Shown here piece after piece: positions 9,695-20,041 of a stretch of 64,000 nucleotides of DNA. The position numbers and the translations under genes are program-made. The DNA comes from Mycobacterium sp. OAS707 (GTDB lineage: Bacteria; Actinomycetota; Actinomycetes; Mycobacteriales; Mycobacteriaceae): NCBI RefSeq assembly GCF_014873705.1, contig NZ_JADBDS010000002.1, positions 620,001 through 684,000 of the forward strand, given 5' to 3'. The notes under the pieces were generated by a model that did no database searches, had not been told where the DNA came from, and was given only the letters and a program-made list of their open reading frames with translations. How positions within the stretch are numbered: the stretch's first letter is position 1; every line of letters begins with the position of its first letter.

Positions 9695-11095
9695 CTACCG
9701 GGACGGCTGAGACAGCTGGGCCACGGCGGCAGCGAACGCGTCGCCGCGCTGCCCGTAGCCGCTGAACTGGTCGAAGGACGCACCGGCCGGAGCCAGTAAC
9801 ACGGTGTCGCCTGCGCTCGCCAACCCGCGGGCCGCGTCGACGACCGCGGCCATCAGCCGAGTCACATTTGTCCCATGCACCCCAGAATCCTCCCCCGTCA
9901 CAGGCTCGACGACGGGGACATCCGGGGCGTGTCGCGATAACGCGTCCCGGATCAGGTTCCGGTCCCGGCCGATCAGCACCGCACCGACCAGGCGATTCGC
10001 CGCGCCGGCAACCAGTTCGTCTACCGAAGCGCCCTTGAGCAGCCCGCCGGCGATCCAGACCACCCGCGGATACGCGGCGATCGACGCCTGCGCGGCATGG
10101 GGATTGGTGGCCTTGGAGTCGTCGACGTACGTGACACCGTCCACCTCGCCGACCACCTCGGCGCGGTGCCTGCCGACCCGAAAGCCGGCCAGGGCATCGG
10201 CGATGGCCTGCGGCGGCACGTCGACGGCGCGAGCCAGCGCCGCGGCAGCAAGCGCGTCGAGTACGCCGACCGGCCCGGCCACCGGGATAGCCGCGGCTTC
10301 GGCAAGCGGCACGTTCGAGCCGAACGCGTTGTCGACGAGCACGCCGTCGCGCACCCCGAGCTCGCCCGGCCCGGGCTCACCGAGCCGGAAGCCGACGCGC
10401 AGCGCCGCCGCGGCCCCCGGCAGCAGAGCGGCCGCGACCGGATCGTCGAGCCCGACGACGGCGACGCGGCCGTCCAGCACCCGCGCCTTGTCGCGCGCAT
10501 ACGCGTCCATCGACCCGTGCCAGTCGAGATGGTCCTCGGCCACGTTGAGCACCACACCTGCTTCCGGCCGCAGCGACGGCGCCCAGTGCAGCTGGAAGCT
10601 CGACAGCTCGACGGCCATCAGCTCGGCGGGTTGATCGAGCACATCGAGCACCGGGTCGCCGATGTTGCCGCACAGCAGCGCTCGGCGACCGCCCGCCACG
10701 AGCATCGCGTGCAGCATCGACGTCGTGGTGGTCTTGCCGTTGGTGCCCGTCACCACGAGCCAGCGCCGCGGCGGCCCGTAGTGGCCGGAAACGTCCAGCC
10801 GCCAAGCCAATTCGACGTCGCCCCAGATCGGCACACCCGCCGCGGCGGCGGCGGCCAGCACCGGCGCGGTGGGCGGCAGGCCCGGACTGGTGACGACGAG
10901 GTCGTAGTCGGCGATCCGTTCGGCGGCGTTGGCGGCGTCGATGACCTCGACACCGTTGCGGGCGAACTCCGTCAGCATCGACGGGCTGTCGTCGGTCAGC
11001 GTCGCGCGGACACCGAGGGGCGTCAGCGCGGCGAGGATCGCGCGGCCGGTGACGCGGGCACCGGCGACCAGAACGTTGGCTCCCGACAGGTCCAT
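9695..11095 (-). CDS. murD: UDP-N-acetylmuramoylalanine--D-glutamate ligase MurD
   Basis: Adds D-Glu to UDP-MurNAc-L-Ala. The 466-aa protein shows the N-terminal UDP-binding fold ([15 protein letters not shown]), the ATP loop [15 protein letters not shown] (GTNGKTTTT at 117-125), [25 protein letters not shown], a carbamylated-lysine region, [12 protein letters not shown], and [12 protein letters not shown] with the C-terminal [25 protein letters not shown] at 11095 begins one base after the mraY stop (TGA-C-ATG), so coupling is likely. Confidence 0.97.
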   Translation of the reverse strand: MDLSGANVLVAGARVTGRAILAALTPLGVRATLTDDSPSMLTEFARNGVEVIDAANAAERIADYDLVVTSPGLPPTAPVLAAAAAAGVPIWGDVELAWRLDVSGHYGPPRRWLVVTGTNGKTTTTSMLHAMLVAGGRRALLCGNIGDPVLDVLDQPAELMAVELSSFQLHWAPSLRPEAGVVLNVAEDHLDWHGSMDAYARDKARVLDGRVAVVGLDDPVAAALLPGAAAALRVGFRLGEPGPGELGVRDGVLVDNAFGSNVPLAEAAAIPVAGPVGVLDALAAAALARAVDVPPQAIADALAGFRVGRHRAEVVGEVDGVTYVDDSKATNPHAAQASIAAYPRVVWIAGGLLKGASVDELVAGAANRLVGAVLIGRDRNLIRDALSRHAPDVPVVEPVTGEDSGVHGTNVTRLMAAVVDAARGLASAGDTVLLAPAGASFDQFSGYGQRGDAFAAAVAQLSQPSR

Positions 11096-11096
11096 G

Positions 11097-12176
11097 TCAG
11101 GCTCCGACGGTGGTCAGCCACTCGCTGTAGAAGAGCGCAACACCAAGACCGCAGGCGATCGCCGTGAGCAGCCAGAACCGGATGATGACCGTGGTCTCCG
11201 CCCAGCCGACGAGTTCGAAGTGGTGATGAAACGGCGCCATCCGGAACACCCGGCGCCCGGTCGTGCGAAACGCCATGATCTGCACCACGACCGAGGTCAC
11301 CTCGGCGACGAACAGCGCACCGAGCACGACGGCCAGCATCTCGGTGCGGCTGGCCACCGAAAGCCCGGCGATGACGCCGCCCAGCGCCAGCGAGCCGGTG
11401 TCGCCCATGAAGATCTTGGCGGGGGCGGCGTTCCACCACAGAAAGCCGATGCAGGCGCCCGCGGTCGCGGCCGCGATGATCGCCAGGTCCAGCGGATCGC
11501 GCACGTTGTAGCAGCCGAGGCCCGGGCTGGTGGCGCACGCGTTGCGGAACTGCCAGAACGTGATCAGTACGTAGGCGGCGCACACCATCGCCATCGCACC
11601 GGCGGCCAGACCGTCGAGGCCGTCGGTGAAGTTCACCGCGTTCGACCACGCGCTGACGATCACGATGCAGAACAGCACGAAGATGGCCGGCGCGAGGGTG
11701 ACCGTGGCGATCTCGCGCACATACGACAGTTCGGCGCTGCCTGGCGTCAGCCCGTCCGCGTTGCGGAACTGCAGCGCCAGGAATCCGAACAACACGGCGG
11801 CGGCCAGGATGCCGACGGTCTTGGCGGTCTTGTTCAGGCCGAGGTTGCGCGCACGACGGATCTTGATCAGGTCGTCGACGAAACCGACGGTGCCCAGCGC
11901 GGTGGCCAGGCCAAGCACCAGCCAGCCCGACGCCGACGGCCCCCTGCCGTCCATCACGATGCCGATCAACTGCGTGCCCAGGTAGCCGGCCCAGATGCCC
12001 GCGACGATCGCGACGCCGCCCATCGAGGGCGTACCGCGCTTCTTGTGGTGGCTGGGCGGGCCGTCCTCGCGGATCTCGTGGCCGAAGCCCTGCCTGGTGA
12101 ACAGCCGGATCAGCACCGGCGTCAGGAGGATCGAGACCGTCAGCGCGATGCCGACCGCGATGAGGATCTGCCTCAT
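11097..12176 (-). CDS. mraY: Phospho-N-acetylmuramoyl-pentapeptide transferase MraY
   Basis: Integral membrane enzyme making lipid I from UDP-MurNAc-pentapeptide and undecaprenyl phosphate. The 359-aa protein, with about ten membrane helices, has the catalytic aspartates in [10 protein letters not shown] (D101, D102), [10 protein letters not shown] (D185, D188) and [12 protein letters not shown] (D259), and the MraY-specific triple His in MAPFHHHFE (H317-319). The N-terminus [13 protein letters not shown] is also diagnostic. ATG at 12176 overlaps the murF stop (ATGA). Confidence 0.98.
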   Translation of the reverse strand: MRQILIAVGIALTVSILLTPVLIRLFTRQGFGHEIREDGPPSHHKKRGTPSMGGVAIVAGIWAGYLGTQLIGIVMDGRGPSASGWLVLGLATALGTVGFVDDLIKIRRARNLGLNKTAKTVGILAAAVLFGFLALQFRNADGLTPGSAELSYVREIATVTLAPAIFVLFCIVIVSAWSNAVNFTDGLDGLAAGAMAMVCAAYVLITFWQFRNACATSPGLGCYNVRDPLDLAIIAAATAGACIGFLWWNAAPAKIFMGDTGSLALGGVIAGLSVASRTEMLAVVLGALFVAEVTSVVVQIMAFRTTGRRVFRMAPFHHHFELVGWAETTVIIRFWLLTAIACGLGVALFYSEWLTTVGA

Positions 12177-13669
12177 CGGCAGGATCCTTGGGAGTCCCCG
12201 GCGACCAGTGATTCGGCGAGGGCACCGAGCCCCGCCGCGTTCGAGGCTTTCACCAGCACCACGTCTCCGGCCTGCAGTTCGGCCCGAAGCAATGCCAGCG
12301 CGGCGTCGGCATCAGCGACCATGGTGGATTCAGCTCCCCACGATCCCTCCATCACCGCCCCGTGGTGCATGGCGCTCATAGACCTCCCGGTTCCGACGAC
12401 GACGAGTCGAGACACATCTAATCGCACCGCCAACCGGCCGATGCGGTCATGCTCGGATATCGCGTCGTCTCCGAGTTCGGCCATCTCGCCGAGCACGGCC
12501 CAGCTGCGCCGTTTCTCTCCGCCTTCGTTGGCGATGGCGGCCAGCGCCTTCAGCCCGGCAGCCATCGAGTCCGGGTTGGCGTTGTAGGCGTCGTTGATGA
12601 CGGTGACGCCGTCGTCGCGGGTCGCGACCGCCATGCGGTGTTTGGACACCGGCCCCGCGGCTGCGAGCGCCGCGGCCACCTGCTCGAGGCCGGCCCCGCA
12701 CTCCAGCGCAACGGCGGCCGCACACAGCGCGTTGGACACCTGGTGGTCGCCGTGTACCGCCAGGGCCACAGCTATCTCTGCGTCCGCGGTGTGCAGCGTG
12801 AACCGCGGCCTGGCCAGCCCATCCAAGGTGACGTTCTCCGCCCACACGTCGGCTCCGGCGTTGCGGCTCACCCGCACCACGCGCGCCGACGTCTTCTCGG
12901 CCATCGCGGCCACCGCGGTGTCGTCGGCGTTGAGGATCACCACACCGGATGCCGGAACAGCTTGCGGCAGTTCGGCTTTGGTGGCTGCAATGGCCTCGCG
13001 TGAGCCGAATTCGCCGAGGTGCGCTGTGCCGACATTGAGCACGACTGCAATCGAAGGGGGCGCGATTTCCGCCAGCGCGGCGATGTTGCCGGGATGGCGC
13101 GCCGACATCTCGAGCACCAGGTAGTCGGTGGACTCCGTGGCGCGCAGCACCGTCCACGGGTGGCCGAGTTCGTTGTTGAACGAGCCGGGCGGTGCGACGA
13201 CCTCCCCGAGCGGGGCGAGCACAGCGGCGAGCAGATCCTTGGTCGAGGTCTTACCCGACGAGCCGGTGACCCCGACGATGGTCAGCCCGCCCTCGACGAG
13301 TTCCGCGGCGACCGCGGCCGCCAGCCGCGCCAATGCGGCGAGCACCGCAGCGCCAGAGCCGTCGGTATCGAATTCGAGCACACTGGCGCCCGCGTCCCTG
13401 GCGGCCGCCGGTTCCACGACGATCGCAGGCACCCCCACCGGCCGCGCCGCCAACACCGCGACGGCGCCCGCACCGACCGCGGCTGTCGCAAAGTCGTGGC
13501 CGTCGGAGCGCGCACCCGGCAACGCCAGGAACAGTCCGCCGGGAGTCACTGCGCGCGAATCGAATTCGACGGTGCCGGTGACGCGCGTCGCCGCCGCATC
13601 CTCCGGCGAGATGTCGGCGAGCCGGCCGCCGACTATGTCGGCTATCTGGGCGATCGTCAGATCGATCAT
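12173..13669 (-). CDS. murF: UDP-N-acetylmuramoyl-tripeptide--D-alanyl-D-alanine ligase MurF
   Basis: Adds D-Ala-D-Ala to complete the pentapeptide precursor. The 498-aa protein has an N-terminal UDP-tripeptide domain ([25 protein letters not shown]), the MurF-type P-loop [15 protein letters not shown] (136-144), the stretch around [50 protein letters not shown] and [10 protein letters not shown]. The start overlaps the murE stop by 4 nt and its own stop overlaps the mraY start. Confidence 0.97.
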   Translation of the reverse strand: MIDLTIAQIADIVGGRLADISPEDAAATRVTGTVEFDSRAVTPGGLFLALPGARSDGHDFATAAVGAGAVAVLAARPVGVPAIVVEPAAARDAGASVLEFDTDGSGAAVLAALARLAAAVAAELVEGGLTIVGVTGSSGKTSTKDLLAAVLAPLGEVVAPPGSFNNELGHPWTVLRATESTDYLVLEMSARHPGNIAALAEIAPPSIAVVLNVGTAHLGEFGSREAIAATKAELPQAVPASGVVILNADDTAVAAMAEKTSARVVRVSRNAGADVWAENVTLDGLARPRFTLHTADAEIAVALAVHGDHQVSNALCAAAVALECGAGLEQVAAALAAAGPVSKHRMAVATRDDGVTVINDAYNANPDSMAAGLKALAAIANEGGEKRRSWAVLGEMAELGDDAISEHDRIGRLAVRLDVSRLVVVGTGRSMSAMHHGAVMEGSWGAESTMVADADAALALLRAELQAGDVVLVKASNAAGLGALAESLVAGDSQGSCR

Positions 13670-15186
13670 GGGCAGCGCCTCTGCGCAACAATGGAGCCGG
13701 CGAGTTCCTCGCGGTCGTCGAACGGCCTTTTCTGCCCGTGGCTGGTCTGGCCCGCCTCGTGGCCCTTGCCCGCGATCAGCACCACGTCACCCGGTTTCGC
13801 CCAAGCCACCGCGTGGTCGATCGCCTCGCGGCGGTCGCCGATTTCGACGACCTGCGCCTGCCCGCCCTGCGCCCCCGCCATGATCGCGGCCCTGATGGCG
13901 GCGGGCTCCTCGTCACGGGGATTGTCGTCGGTGACGACCACCAGATCGGCCAGTTCGGCGGCCACGCGACCCATCGGCTCGCGCTTACCCGGGTCTCGGT
14001 TGCCGCCCGCGCCGAACACGACCGCGAGCCTGCCGTCGCTCTGCGCGCGCAACGTCTCCAGCACCGCCCGCAGCGCGCCTGGCTTGTGCGCGTAGTCGAC
14101 CAATGCGAGAAAACCCTGGCCGCGGTCGATCGGCTCCAGCCGGCCGGGGACCGTCGCGCTGCGAAGTCCGGGCGCCGCCTGCTCCGGCGACACTCCGACG
14201 GCATCCAGCAGCGCGACGGCGAGCAGGCAGTTGGCGACGTTGTAGCCACCTGGCAGCCCGATCCGCAGCCCGTGGTGTACGCCCGCCGGGTCAACCGCGA
14301 AAAACTCCTGGGCACCGAGATCGACGGTCTCGACGCTTTCCACCCGCCAGTCGGCGTTGCGCCCGGTTGCGCTCACCGTCACGGGACCATCCGCGATGCG
14401 CGCCATCGCCTGTCCTGCGTCGTCATCGATACAGATCACCGAAAGGCTTGCGCGCGAAGGTGATTCGGGTTTGAACAGCCGCGCCTTGGCGTCGAAGTAG
14501 TCCTGCATCGTCGGATGGAAATCCAGGTGGTCGCGCGACAGATTGGTGAATCCACCGACCGCGAACCGCACACCGTCGACGCGGCCCAGCGTGAGCGCGT
14601 GGCTGGACACCTCCATCACCACGGTGTCGACGCCCTGCTCGACCATCACCGCGAGCAAGGCCTGCAGATCGGGTGCCTCAGGAGTGGTCAGCGCGCTGGG
14701 CTGGTCACGGCCGTCGATGCGGACGCCGACGGTGCCGATCAGCCCCGCCACCCGCTGCGCCGACCGCAGACCCGCCTCGGCCAGATACGTCGTCGTGGTC
14801 TTCCCAGACGTTCCGGTGACGCCGATGACGCGAAGCCGTTCCGACGGATGCCCGTACACGGTGGCCGCGAGGTCGCCCAACACCGAGCGCGGGTCGGCAT
14901 GGACGAGCACGGGCACGGCGACGTCGCCCATCGCGTCGACGCCAGCGGGGTCGGTGAGCACCGCGACGGCGCCGCGTGTCACCGCGTCGGCGGCGAAGCG
15001 CGCGCCGTGTGACGACGCCCCAGGCAGCGCCGCGAACAGGTCGCCGGGCTGCGCATTCTGACCGCGCAACGTCACCCCGGTCACCTGCACATCCGGCACG
15101 GCGGCGGCACCGGCCGGGACCGCCTGCACCTGCTCAGCCAGCCCACAAAGCGCGTGGCCGACGGGATGGTTGGGACGCAGGTTCAT
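13666..15186 (-). CDS. murE: UDP-MurNAc-tripeptide synthetase MurE (meso-DAP type)
   Basis: Adds meso-diaminopimelate to UDP-MurNAc-L-Ala-D-Glu. The 506-aa protein contains the N-terminal UDP-binding domain ([27 protein letters not shown]), the ATP loop [13 protein letters not shown] (125-133), [39 protein letters not shown] and [11 protein letters not shown]. The DDNPRDEEP segment carries the DNPR motif that selects meso-DAP over lysine, as expected for a mycobacterium. A 42-nt gap separates it from pbpB, the largest gap in the murE-to-ftsQ run. The intervening genes that M. tuberculosis has here are absent. Confidence 0.97.
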   Translation of the reverse strand: MNLRPNHPVGHALCGLAEQVQAVPAGAAAVPDVQVTGVTLRGQNAQPGDLFAALPGASSHGARFAADAVTRGAVAVLTDPAGVDAMGDVAVPVLVHADPRSVLGDLAATVYGHPSERLRVIGVTGTSGKTTTTYLAEAGLRSAQRVAGLIGTVGVRIDGRDQPSALTTPEAPDLQALLAVMVEQGVDTVVMEVSSHALTLGRVDGVRFAVGGFTNLSRDHLDFHPTMQDYFDAKARLFKPESPSRASLSVICIDDDAGQAMARIADGPVTVSATGRNADWRVESVETVDLGAQEFFAVDPAGVHHGLRIGLPGGYNVANCLLAVALLDAVGVSPEQAAPGLRSATVPGRLEPIDRGQGFLALVDYAHKPGALRAVLETLRAQSDGRLAVVFGAGGNRDPGKREPMGRVAAELADLVVVTDDNPRDEEPAAIRAAIMAGAQGGQAQVVEIGDRREAIDHAVAWAKPGDVVLIAGKGHEAGQTSHGQKRPFDDREELAGSIVAQRRCP

Positions 15187-15228
15187 GGCGTGAACACAGT
15201 ACCGGCCGGGCAGGCGCCGCCTGCCGGC

Positions 15229-17154
15229 TCAGGTGGCTTGAAGCGTCAGCGGCGGTCCGGGATCGGGCGACAGCGGCACGTTCTCCCGCTGCAGCAGCCA
15301 CGCGGCGAGGTTGTGGAACAGCGGCGCCATCGTGGTGCCGTGCTGGCCGTCTGCCGTGCGTTGCGGGTTGTCTGCCATCACACCGATCACGTAGCGCGGA
15401 TCGTCGGTAGGCACCATGCCCGCGAACGTGATCCAGTAGACGTTGTCGTAGTAGCAGCCGCAGCCCGGGTTGATCTGCTGCGCCGTCCCCGTCTTGCCGG
15501 AGATCTGATAGCCCTCGACCGCACCCTGGGAACCGGTGCCCTGCTGCACGCCGGTGGGATCGCGCTGCAGTGTCGCGCGCAGCATCTGCCGGACCGTCTG
15601 GGCCGTCTGCGGCGACACCACGCGCACACCGTCGGGCCTCGGCTCGTCCTTGCGGGTGCCGTCGGCGGCAATGGTGGACTTGATGATGCGCGGCGGGATG
15701 CGCACACCGTCGTTGGCGATCGCCTGATACATGCCGGTCATCTGGAGCAGGGTCATCGAAAGGCCTTGTCCGATGGGCAGGTTCGCGAATGTGCTGCCTG
15801 ACCACTGGTCGATGGGAGGTACCAGGCCCGCGCTCTCGCCGGGCAGTCCGACACCGGTGCGCTGGCCGAGCCCGAACTTGTCGAGCATCTCGGCGTAGCG
15901 CTGCGGGCCGATCCGCTGCGCGAGCATCAGCGTGCCGACGTTCGACGACTTACCGAAGATGCCGGTGGTCGTGTAGGGCGTGACGCCGTGCTCCCACGCG
16001 TCATGCACTGTGACGCCGCCCATCTCGATGTCGCCGGGCACCTGCAGCACCTCGTCGGGATTGGACAGCCCGTACTCGATGACCGAGGCGGCGGTGACGA
16101 TCTTGTTCACCGAGCCCGGTTCGTACGGCGAGGACACCGACAGGTTGCCGAGGTCACGGTCCTCCTGGCGGCCGATGTCCTGGCTCGGGTCGAACGTGTT
16201 GTCGTTCGCCATCGCAAGCACCTCACCGGTTTTCGCATCGAGCACCACGGCCGATACGTTCTTGGCACCGGAGATCTCCTTGGCCTGCTGCACCTGCTGC
16301 TGCACGTAGAACTGGATGTCGTCGTCCAGCGTCAACATCACCGTCGAGCCGTCGACCGCGTCGTGGCGGTTGCGATAGCTGCCAGGGATCACCACGCCGT
16401 CGGAGCCGCGGTCGTAGGTGACCGAACCGTCGGTGCCCGCCAGTTCGGCGTCGAGCGAATCCTCGAGTCCCAGCAGGCCGTGGCCATCCCAGTCGATACC
16501 GCCGACGATGTTGGCCGCCAGCGAGCCGCCCGGGTACTGCCGCAAATCCTGACGCTCGGAACCGACTTCGGGGAACTTGGTGATGATCGCGTCGGCGACG
16601 GCCGGGTCGACTGCGCGCGCCAGATAGACGAACGAGTCGTTGCTGGTGAGCTTCTTCAGCACGGTCGGGACGTCGGGTTTGTTGTTGAGCCGCAACGCGA
16701 TCTCCGCGGCGATGTCGCGCAACCGGCGCTGCGGGTCCGGCGCTTGCGGCGTCTTCGCCTTGGCTTCCTCCAGCTGCTTGCGGATCTTCAGCGGCTGGAA
16801 GGTCAGGGCTCGGGCCTCGATGGTGAAGGCCAGCTTGTCGTTGTTGCGGTCGACGATCGCACCGCGCACGGCCTTCTCCACGTCGGTGACCTTGAGCTGA
16901 CTCGCCGCCTCGGCGCGTAGCCCCGCCGCTTTCGGCACCTGCAGCGTGAACAGCTGCGCGGCAGCGACCAGCAGCACCAGGAAGATGACCGCGTTGCCGG
17001 TCCGGTGCCGGAACACGAATGATGCACTGCGCAAACCATTTTCGGTCGCCGGCTGCCTGGTCCGCCGGGCCTTGGCCGAACGTTCCTGGTTCGGTTGCGA
17101 CTTGCGCGCCTTCGGCCTGCCATGGGCACGGCCGCGATTGTCGGGGCGGCTCAT
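15229..17154 (-). CDS. pbpB: Septal class B penicillin-binding protein PbpB (FtsI, PBP3)
   Basis: Transpeptidase that cross-links septal peptidoglycan together with FtsW. The 641-aa protein has a basic cytoplasmic tail, one membrane helix (about 54-72, NAVIFLVLLVAAAQLF), a pedestal domain and a C-terminal transpeptidase domain with all three catalytic motifs: SVNK (S348 nucleophile, K351), SSN (403-405) and KTG (554-556). The CGC pair in INPGCGCYYDN is seen in mycobacterial homologues. ATG at 17154 overlaps the ftsL-like stop as ATGA. No PASTA repeats are present. Confidence 0.97.
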   Translation of the reverse strand: MSRPDNRGRAHGRPKARKSQPNQERSAKARRTRQPATENGLRSASFVFRHRTGNAVIFLVLLVAAAQLFTLQVPKAAGLRAEAASQLKVTDVEKAVRGAIVDRNNDKLAFTIEARALTFQPLKIRKQLEEAKAKTPQAPDPQRRLRDIAAEIALRLNNKPDVPTVLKKLTSNDSFVYLARAVDPAVADAIITKFPEVGSERQDLRQYPGGSLAANIVGGIDWDGHGLLGLEDSLDAELAGTDGSVTYDRGSDGVVIPGSYRNRHDAVDGSTVMLTLDDDIQFYVQQQVQQAKEISGAKNVSAVVLDAKTGEVLAMANDNTFDPSQDIGRQEDRDLGNLSVSSPYEPGSVNKIVTAASVIEYGLSNPDEVLQVPGDIEMGGVTVHDAWEHGVTPYTTTGIFGKSSNVGTLMLAQRIGPQRYAEMLDKFGLGQRTGVGLPGESAGLVPPIDQWSGSTFANLPIGQGLSMTLLQMTGMYQAIANDGVRIPPRIIKSTIAADGTRKDEPRPDGVRVVSPQTAQTVRQMLRATLQRDPTGVQQGTGSQGAVEGYQISGKTGTAQQINPGCGCYYDNVYWITFAGMVPTDDPRYVIGVMADNPQRTADGQHGTTMAPLFHNLAAWLLQRENVPLSPDPGPPLTLQAT

Positions 17155-18137
17155 GCGGGTGCGCCGGGAAGTGGCGCGGTCAGGGCGGGGATCGCAGGCG
17201 GCGCACCCCCGTCAATCGGCACCGCAGGAGCGGCCAACGCCGGCGGGACGTCGGCGGGGGCGGCGGGTGCTACCGCGGGACCCAGGGCGGGCGGTTGCCC
17301 CGTAACGGCGTGCGGCACCTCGACAGCTGGCGGTGCGGCAGGCGGCGCGGCCGCTGTCAACGGCATCGAACGCTCGGTGCCCGGCACCGGAGCAGCAGGC
17401 GCCCGCGGCGGCATGCGGACGGTGAGCTCACGCGGATCCACCACCCGAGGCGCGGGTGGGGCGGGCGGCGCGGGCGGGCCCTCCTCGGGCAGCGGCGTGT
17501 TCAACGGTGCCGGGGCGGCACCCTGAGCGGGTTTGGGCGTGCCGACAACCACCCAGTTGCCCGAGGCGTCCTGCACGAGGTGCGCGGTGTCCCGCGACGG
17601 GATCATCCCGAGATTGCGAGCCGCTTCGGCCAGCGCCGGCGCGGCCTGCGCCTCGAGCACCTGGCGCTCCAACGCTTCCTTCTGTTGCAGCAGCGCCTGA
17701 TTCGTCTCCCTGGCGTGACTCAGCTCGTACGAGCGCTCGGCCGCGTCGGTGGACAGCCACAGCGTGACACCGAGGCCGAGGCCGAGTGACCCGATCACCA
17801 GCACGACGAACGGCACCCTGGCGACCAGCGTGCGCGGGTTGAGTTCGATAGCGGTCAGCTTGACCAGAATGCGTTCCCGCAAGGGGGGACGGACTACCTT
17901 GGGCGCCTTGGCCTTTCGCGCTTTCGCCCGCGCCTTGGCCTGGCTGGCGTTCTTCGGCCGGGCAGGCGCGTCGGTGGGCCGTGGGATCGGATTGGTCGCG
18001 GGCGCAGACCGCTGCGGACGCTGTTCACGCGCCGGCTTGCGCCTGCGCGGCGGCGCGTCCGCCTGGCGTGCGCTGGTCTTGCGAGTGCGGCGCTTTTCGT
18101 CACCACCTCGTACCGGTGCGGCCTTGCGTGCCATCAT
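17151..18137 (-). CDS. ftsL: FtsL-like bitopic division protein (Rv2164c type)
   Basis: Small bitopic protein positioned between rsmH and pbpB, where FtsL lies in Gram-positive dcw clusters. The 328-aa product is much longer than classical FtsL: a very basic N-terminus (Arg/Lys/Pro, about 1-90), one membrane helix (about 108-127, VPFVVLVIGSLGLGLGVTLW), a short extracellular coiled coil (SYELSHARETNQALLQQKEALERQ...), a conserved NLGMIPSRDTAHLVQ segment, and about 140 residues of Ala/Pro-rich low-complexity tail. ATG at 18137 is preferred because GGTGGGGGG lies 6 nt upstream; a TTG at 18143 overlapping the rsmH stop is the alternative. The symbol follows position and architecture, since sequence identity in this family is weak. 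Confidence 0.85.
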   Translation of the reverse strand: MMARKAAPVRGGDEKRRTRKTSARQADAPPRRRKPAREQRPQRSAPATNPIPRPTDAPARPKNASQAKARAKARKAKAPKVVRPPLRERILVKLTAIELNPRTLVARVPFVVLVIGSLGLGLGVTLWLSTDAAERSYELSHARETNQALLQQKEALERQVLEAQAAPALAEAARNLGMIPSRDTAHLVQDASGNWVVVGTPKPAQGAAPAPLNTPLPEEGPPAPPAPPAPRVVDPRELTVRMPPRAPAAPVPGTERSMPLTAAAPPAAPPAVEVPHAVTGQPPALGPAVAPAAPADVPPALAAPAVPIDGGAPPAIPALTAPLPGAPA

Positions 18138-18139
18138 GG

Positions 18140-19279
18140 TCAACCCCCCACCTTTTCCAGTGCCCGTAGCCGCACGGGTGCGCTACGCGGATTGAGTTCG
18201 ATCTCCTCGGCACCCGCCCGTTCCGCGCCGCGGGTCAGCGCGACGAATTCCGGTCCGTGGCCGGGCAATTCAACGGGAAGCCCCGGCGGTGTGCGGGATG
18301 CGGTGGCGGCGGCGAACTGATTCTTGACGATGCGGTCTTCCAGCGATTGGTATGCCATCACGACAATCCGCCCGCCAGGCGCCAGTGCCGAAAGCGCCGC
18401 AGGGATTGCGGCCCGCAGTGAGTCCAATTCACCATTGACGGCGATGCGCAACGCCTGGAAGGTGCGCTTGGCTGGATGTCCGCCGGTGCGGCGCGCCGGC
18501 GCCGGAATCGCCTGGTACAGCAACTCGACCAGCTCGCCGGTGCTCGTGAACGGCCGCTGCGCGCGGCGGCGGACGATGTGCGCGGCGATCCGGCCTGCGA
18601 ACCGCTCCTCGCCGAACTCGCGCAGCACGCGAGCCAGCGTCTTCTCATCGTAGGTGTTGATGATCTGGGCCGCGGTCAGCTCCGCGTCGGGATCCATCCG
18701 CATGTCCAGCGGCGCGTCGGCCGAATAGGAGAAGCCACGTGAGGCGCGGTCCAGTTGCATCGACGACACGCCGAGATCGAAGAGGATACCGTCCACTTTG
18801 CTTGTCCAATAACCGGTTTCGTCCAGGACCTGCTCGATGCCGTCATACCGGGTGCGCACCAGCATGACCCGGTCGCCGAACTGCGCCAGCCGCTCGCCTG
18901 CTATCCAGAGGGCGTCCGGGTCGCGGTCGAGACCGATGAGTCGCAGGCCCGGCAGCTCAGTGAGGAACCGCTCGGCATGTCCGCCCGCCCCGAGGGTGGC
19001 GTCGATAAGGACAGCACCTTCGCCGTCGGCGTGCTGGCGGGTGAGTGCGGGGGTCAGCAGCTCCACACAGCGGTCGAGTAAGACCGGTACGTGTCCATGC
19101 TCGCCCGAATTCGCGCCCATCGCAACCTCTTTGATGAAGGCCCCTGCAGCGAGGTCCCTGTCCGAGAGCACGGACCTGGCGTTGGGGAAGTACGCCAGGG
19201 CCGGTTCGGGCAGAGGCCACGCTGCACGGGCATGGGCCGCATCAACGGTCCGGTTAGATGATGTCGTGTAGAGCTTCAT
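18140..19279 (-). CDS. rsmH: 16S rRNA (cytosine(1402)-N(4))-methyltransferase RsmH
   Basis: SAM-dependent methyltransferase modifying C1402 of 16S rRNA (formerly MraW). Core motifs are [13 protein letters not shown], the SAM loop [81 protein letters not shown] and a C-terminal [12 protein letters not shown]. The start is uncertain. ATG at 19279 (379 aa) overlaps mraZ and includes the segment [17 protein letters not shown], which I recall as conserved in M. tuberculosis. ATG at 19120 has a better ribosome site (AGAGG) and would give the usual 326 aa. It is the second gene of the mraZ operon. Confidence 0.93.
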   Translation of the reverse strand: MKLYTTSSNRTVDAAHARAAWPLPEPALAYFPNARSVLSDRDLAAGAFIKEVAMGANSGEHGHVPVLLDRCVELLTPALTRQHADGEGAVLIDATLGAGGHAERFLTELPGLRLIGLDRDPDALWIAGERLAQFGDRVMLVRTRYDGIEQVLDETGYWTSKVDGILFDLGVSSMQLDRASRGFSYSADAPLDMRMDPDAELTAAQIINTYDEKTLARVLREFGEERFAGRIAAHIVRRRAQRPFTSTGELVELLYQAIPAPARRTGGHPAKRTFQALRIAVNGELDSLRAAIPAALSALAPGGRIVVMAYQSLEDRIVKNQFAAATASRTPPGLPVELPGHGPEFVALTRGAERAGAEEIELNPRSAPVRLRALEKVGG

Positions 19280-19685
19280 CGGTGGCCGCGGAGAAGTTTT
19301 CTTCGTGGGTCTCCTGGTATGTCTGCCATGCCGCCGAGTCCCAGATCTCCAGGTAGTCAACCGATCCGATCACCACGCAGTCCTTGGAGAGGTTCGCGTA
19401 GCGACGATGATCGGCCGACAAGGTGATCCGGCCTTGTGCGTCGGGGTGTTGCTCATCGGTGGCGGCGGCCAGGTTTCGTAGGAACGCCCGCGCTTCCGGA
19501 TTGCTCCGGGAAGCCTGCGACGCTCGTCGAGCCAGCTTTTCGAACTCTGCGCGCGGGTAGACGGCGAGGCTGTGATCTTGGCTCTTGGTGACCATCAACC
19601 CTCCTGCCAGCGCGTCGCGGAACTTGGCGGGCAGCGTGAGCCGCCCCTTGTCGTCGAGCTTTGGCGTGTAGGTGCCCAGAAACAT
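19254..19685 (-). CDS. mraZ: Transcriptional regulator MraZ
   Basis: AbrB/SpoVT-fold DNA-binding protein that autoregulates the dcw operon. The 143-aa product contains two repeated half-barrel motifs, [17 protein letters not shown] near residue 10 and [17 protein letters not shown] near 82, which is the standard MraZ architecture. A strong ribosome site (GGGAGG) precedes ATG at 19685. It is the first gene of the cluster and overlaps the likely rsmH start by 26 nt. Three phased GTGG boxes about 50-75 nt upstream are its probable operator. Confidence 0.96.
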   Translation of the reverse strand: MFLGTYTPKLDDKGRLTLPAKFRDALAGGLMVTKSQDHSLAVYPRAEFEKLARRASQASRSNPEARAFLRNLAAATDEQHPDAQGRITLSADHRRYANLSKDCVVIGSVDYLEIWDSAAWQTYQETHEENFSAATDEALHDII

Positions 19686-19732
19686 CTGGCCACCTCCCTG
19701 CCACCGTCCGAAGCCCCGGTCGCTCCGTTGTC

Positions 19733-19758
19733 CGCCACTTTACCCCACAATCCCCCAC
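19733..19758 (-). promoter_or_regulatory. MraZ operator: three 10-bp-phased GTGG boxes
   Basis: On the minus strand three boxes start with GTG at 19758 (GTGGGGG), 19748 (GTGGGGT) and 19738 (GTGGCGG), each exactly 10 nt apart. MraZ proteins are known to bind direct repeats of this kind (GTGGG-type boxes with 10-bp periodicity) upstream of their own operon. A possible extra box, GTGGGGA at 19799, is about 40 nt further upstream. The sites lie 53 to 73 nt before the mraZ start, consistent with autoregulation. Confidence 0.8.
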
Positions 19759-19996
19759 TTTGCTCCCGTTGCGCATCTCTGATTCCCGCTTGTCCCCACT
19801 CGGCCCCGCCAGAGAAGCAGATCAGCATGCTGTCCCTGCGCGCGGACTGGCCGGGTTGCGGACAATGGTGCAGGTAGAAGGGCCGCCGGTGCCGGTGGGG
19901 CGTTGTGGGGCGCCGTTTCGGTGGTCGACGCTCGGCATCCCTGGAACGGCACGGTGAACCGTGAACGTCGTGTCGCTGCGGCGTGTCTTCGCGCAC

Positions 19997-20028
19997 AAAA
20001 AAGGGGTAGCCCCCTCCGGGCTACCCCT
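19997..20028 (-). terminator. Intrinsic terminator after the DUF3040 gene
   Basis: On the minus strand an 11-bp perfect stem (arms at 20028-20018 and 20012-20002, GC-rich with AGGGGTAGCCC as the first arm) encloses a 5-nt loop and is followed directly by six T residues (20002-19997). It lies 14 nt after the stop of the DUF3040 gene and insulates the dcw operon from upstream transcription. Such a canonical terminator is fairly rare in mycobacteria. Confidence 0.9.
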
Positions 20029-20041
20029 CGGCTCGGTTGAA

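Larger units (their letters stand above)
19686..20041. promoter_or_regulatory. Non-coding region upstream of mraZ (356 nt)
   Basis: No gene is supported in this stretch. From left to right it holds the mraZ ribosome site, the phased MraZ boxes, an undefined promoter zone for the dcw operon, and the intrinsic terminator of the DUF3040 gene at 19997-20028. No clear SigA -35/-10 pair was picked out by eye. Overlapping open frames on both strands lack ribosome sites and recognisable sequence. Confidence 0.6.

Noticed and set aside
17095..17526. Gly/Ala-rich plus-strand frame resembling a PGRS-like protein
   Set aside because: Complement of the Ala/Pro-rich tail of the FtsL-like gene; no ribosome site or PE motif.
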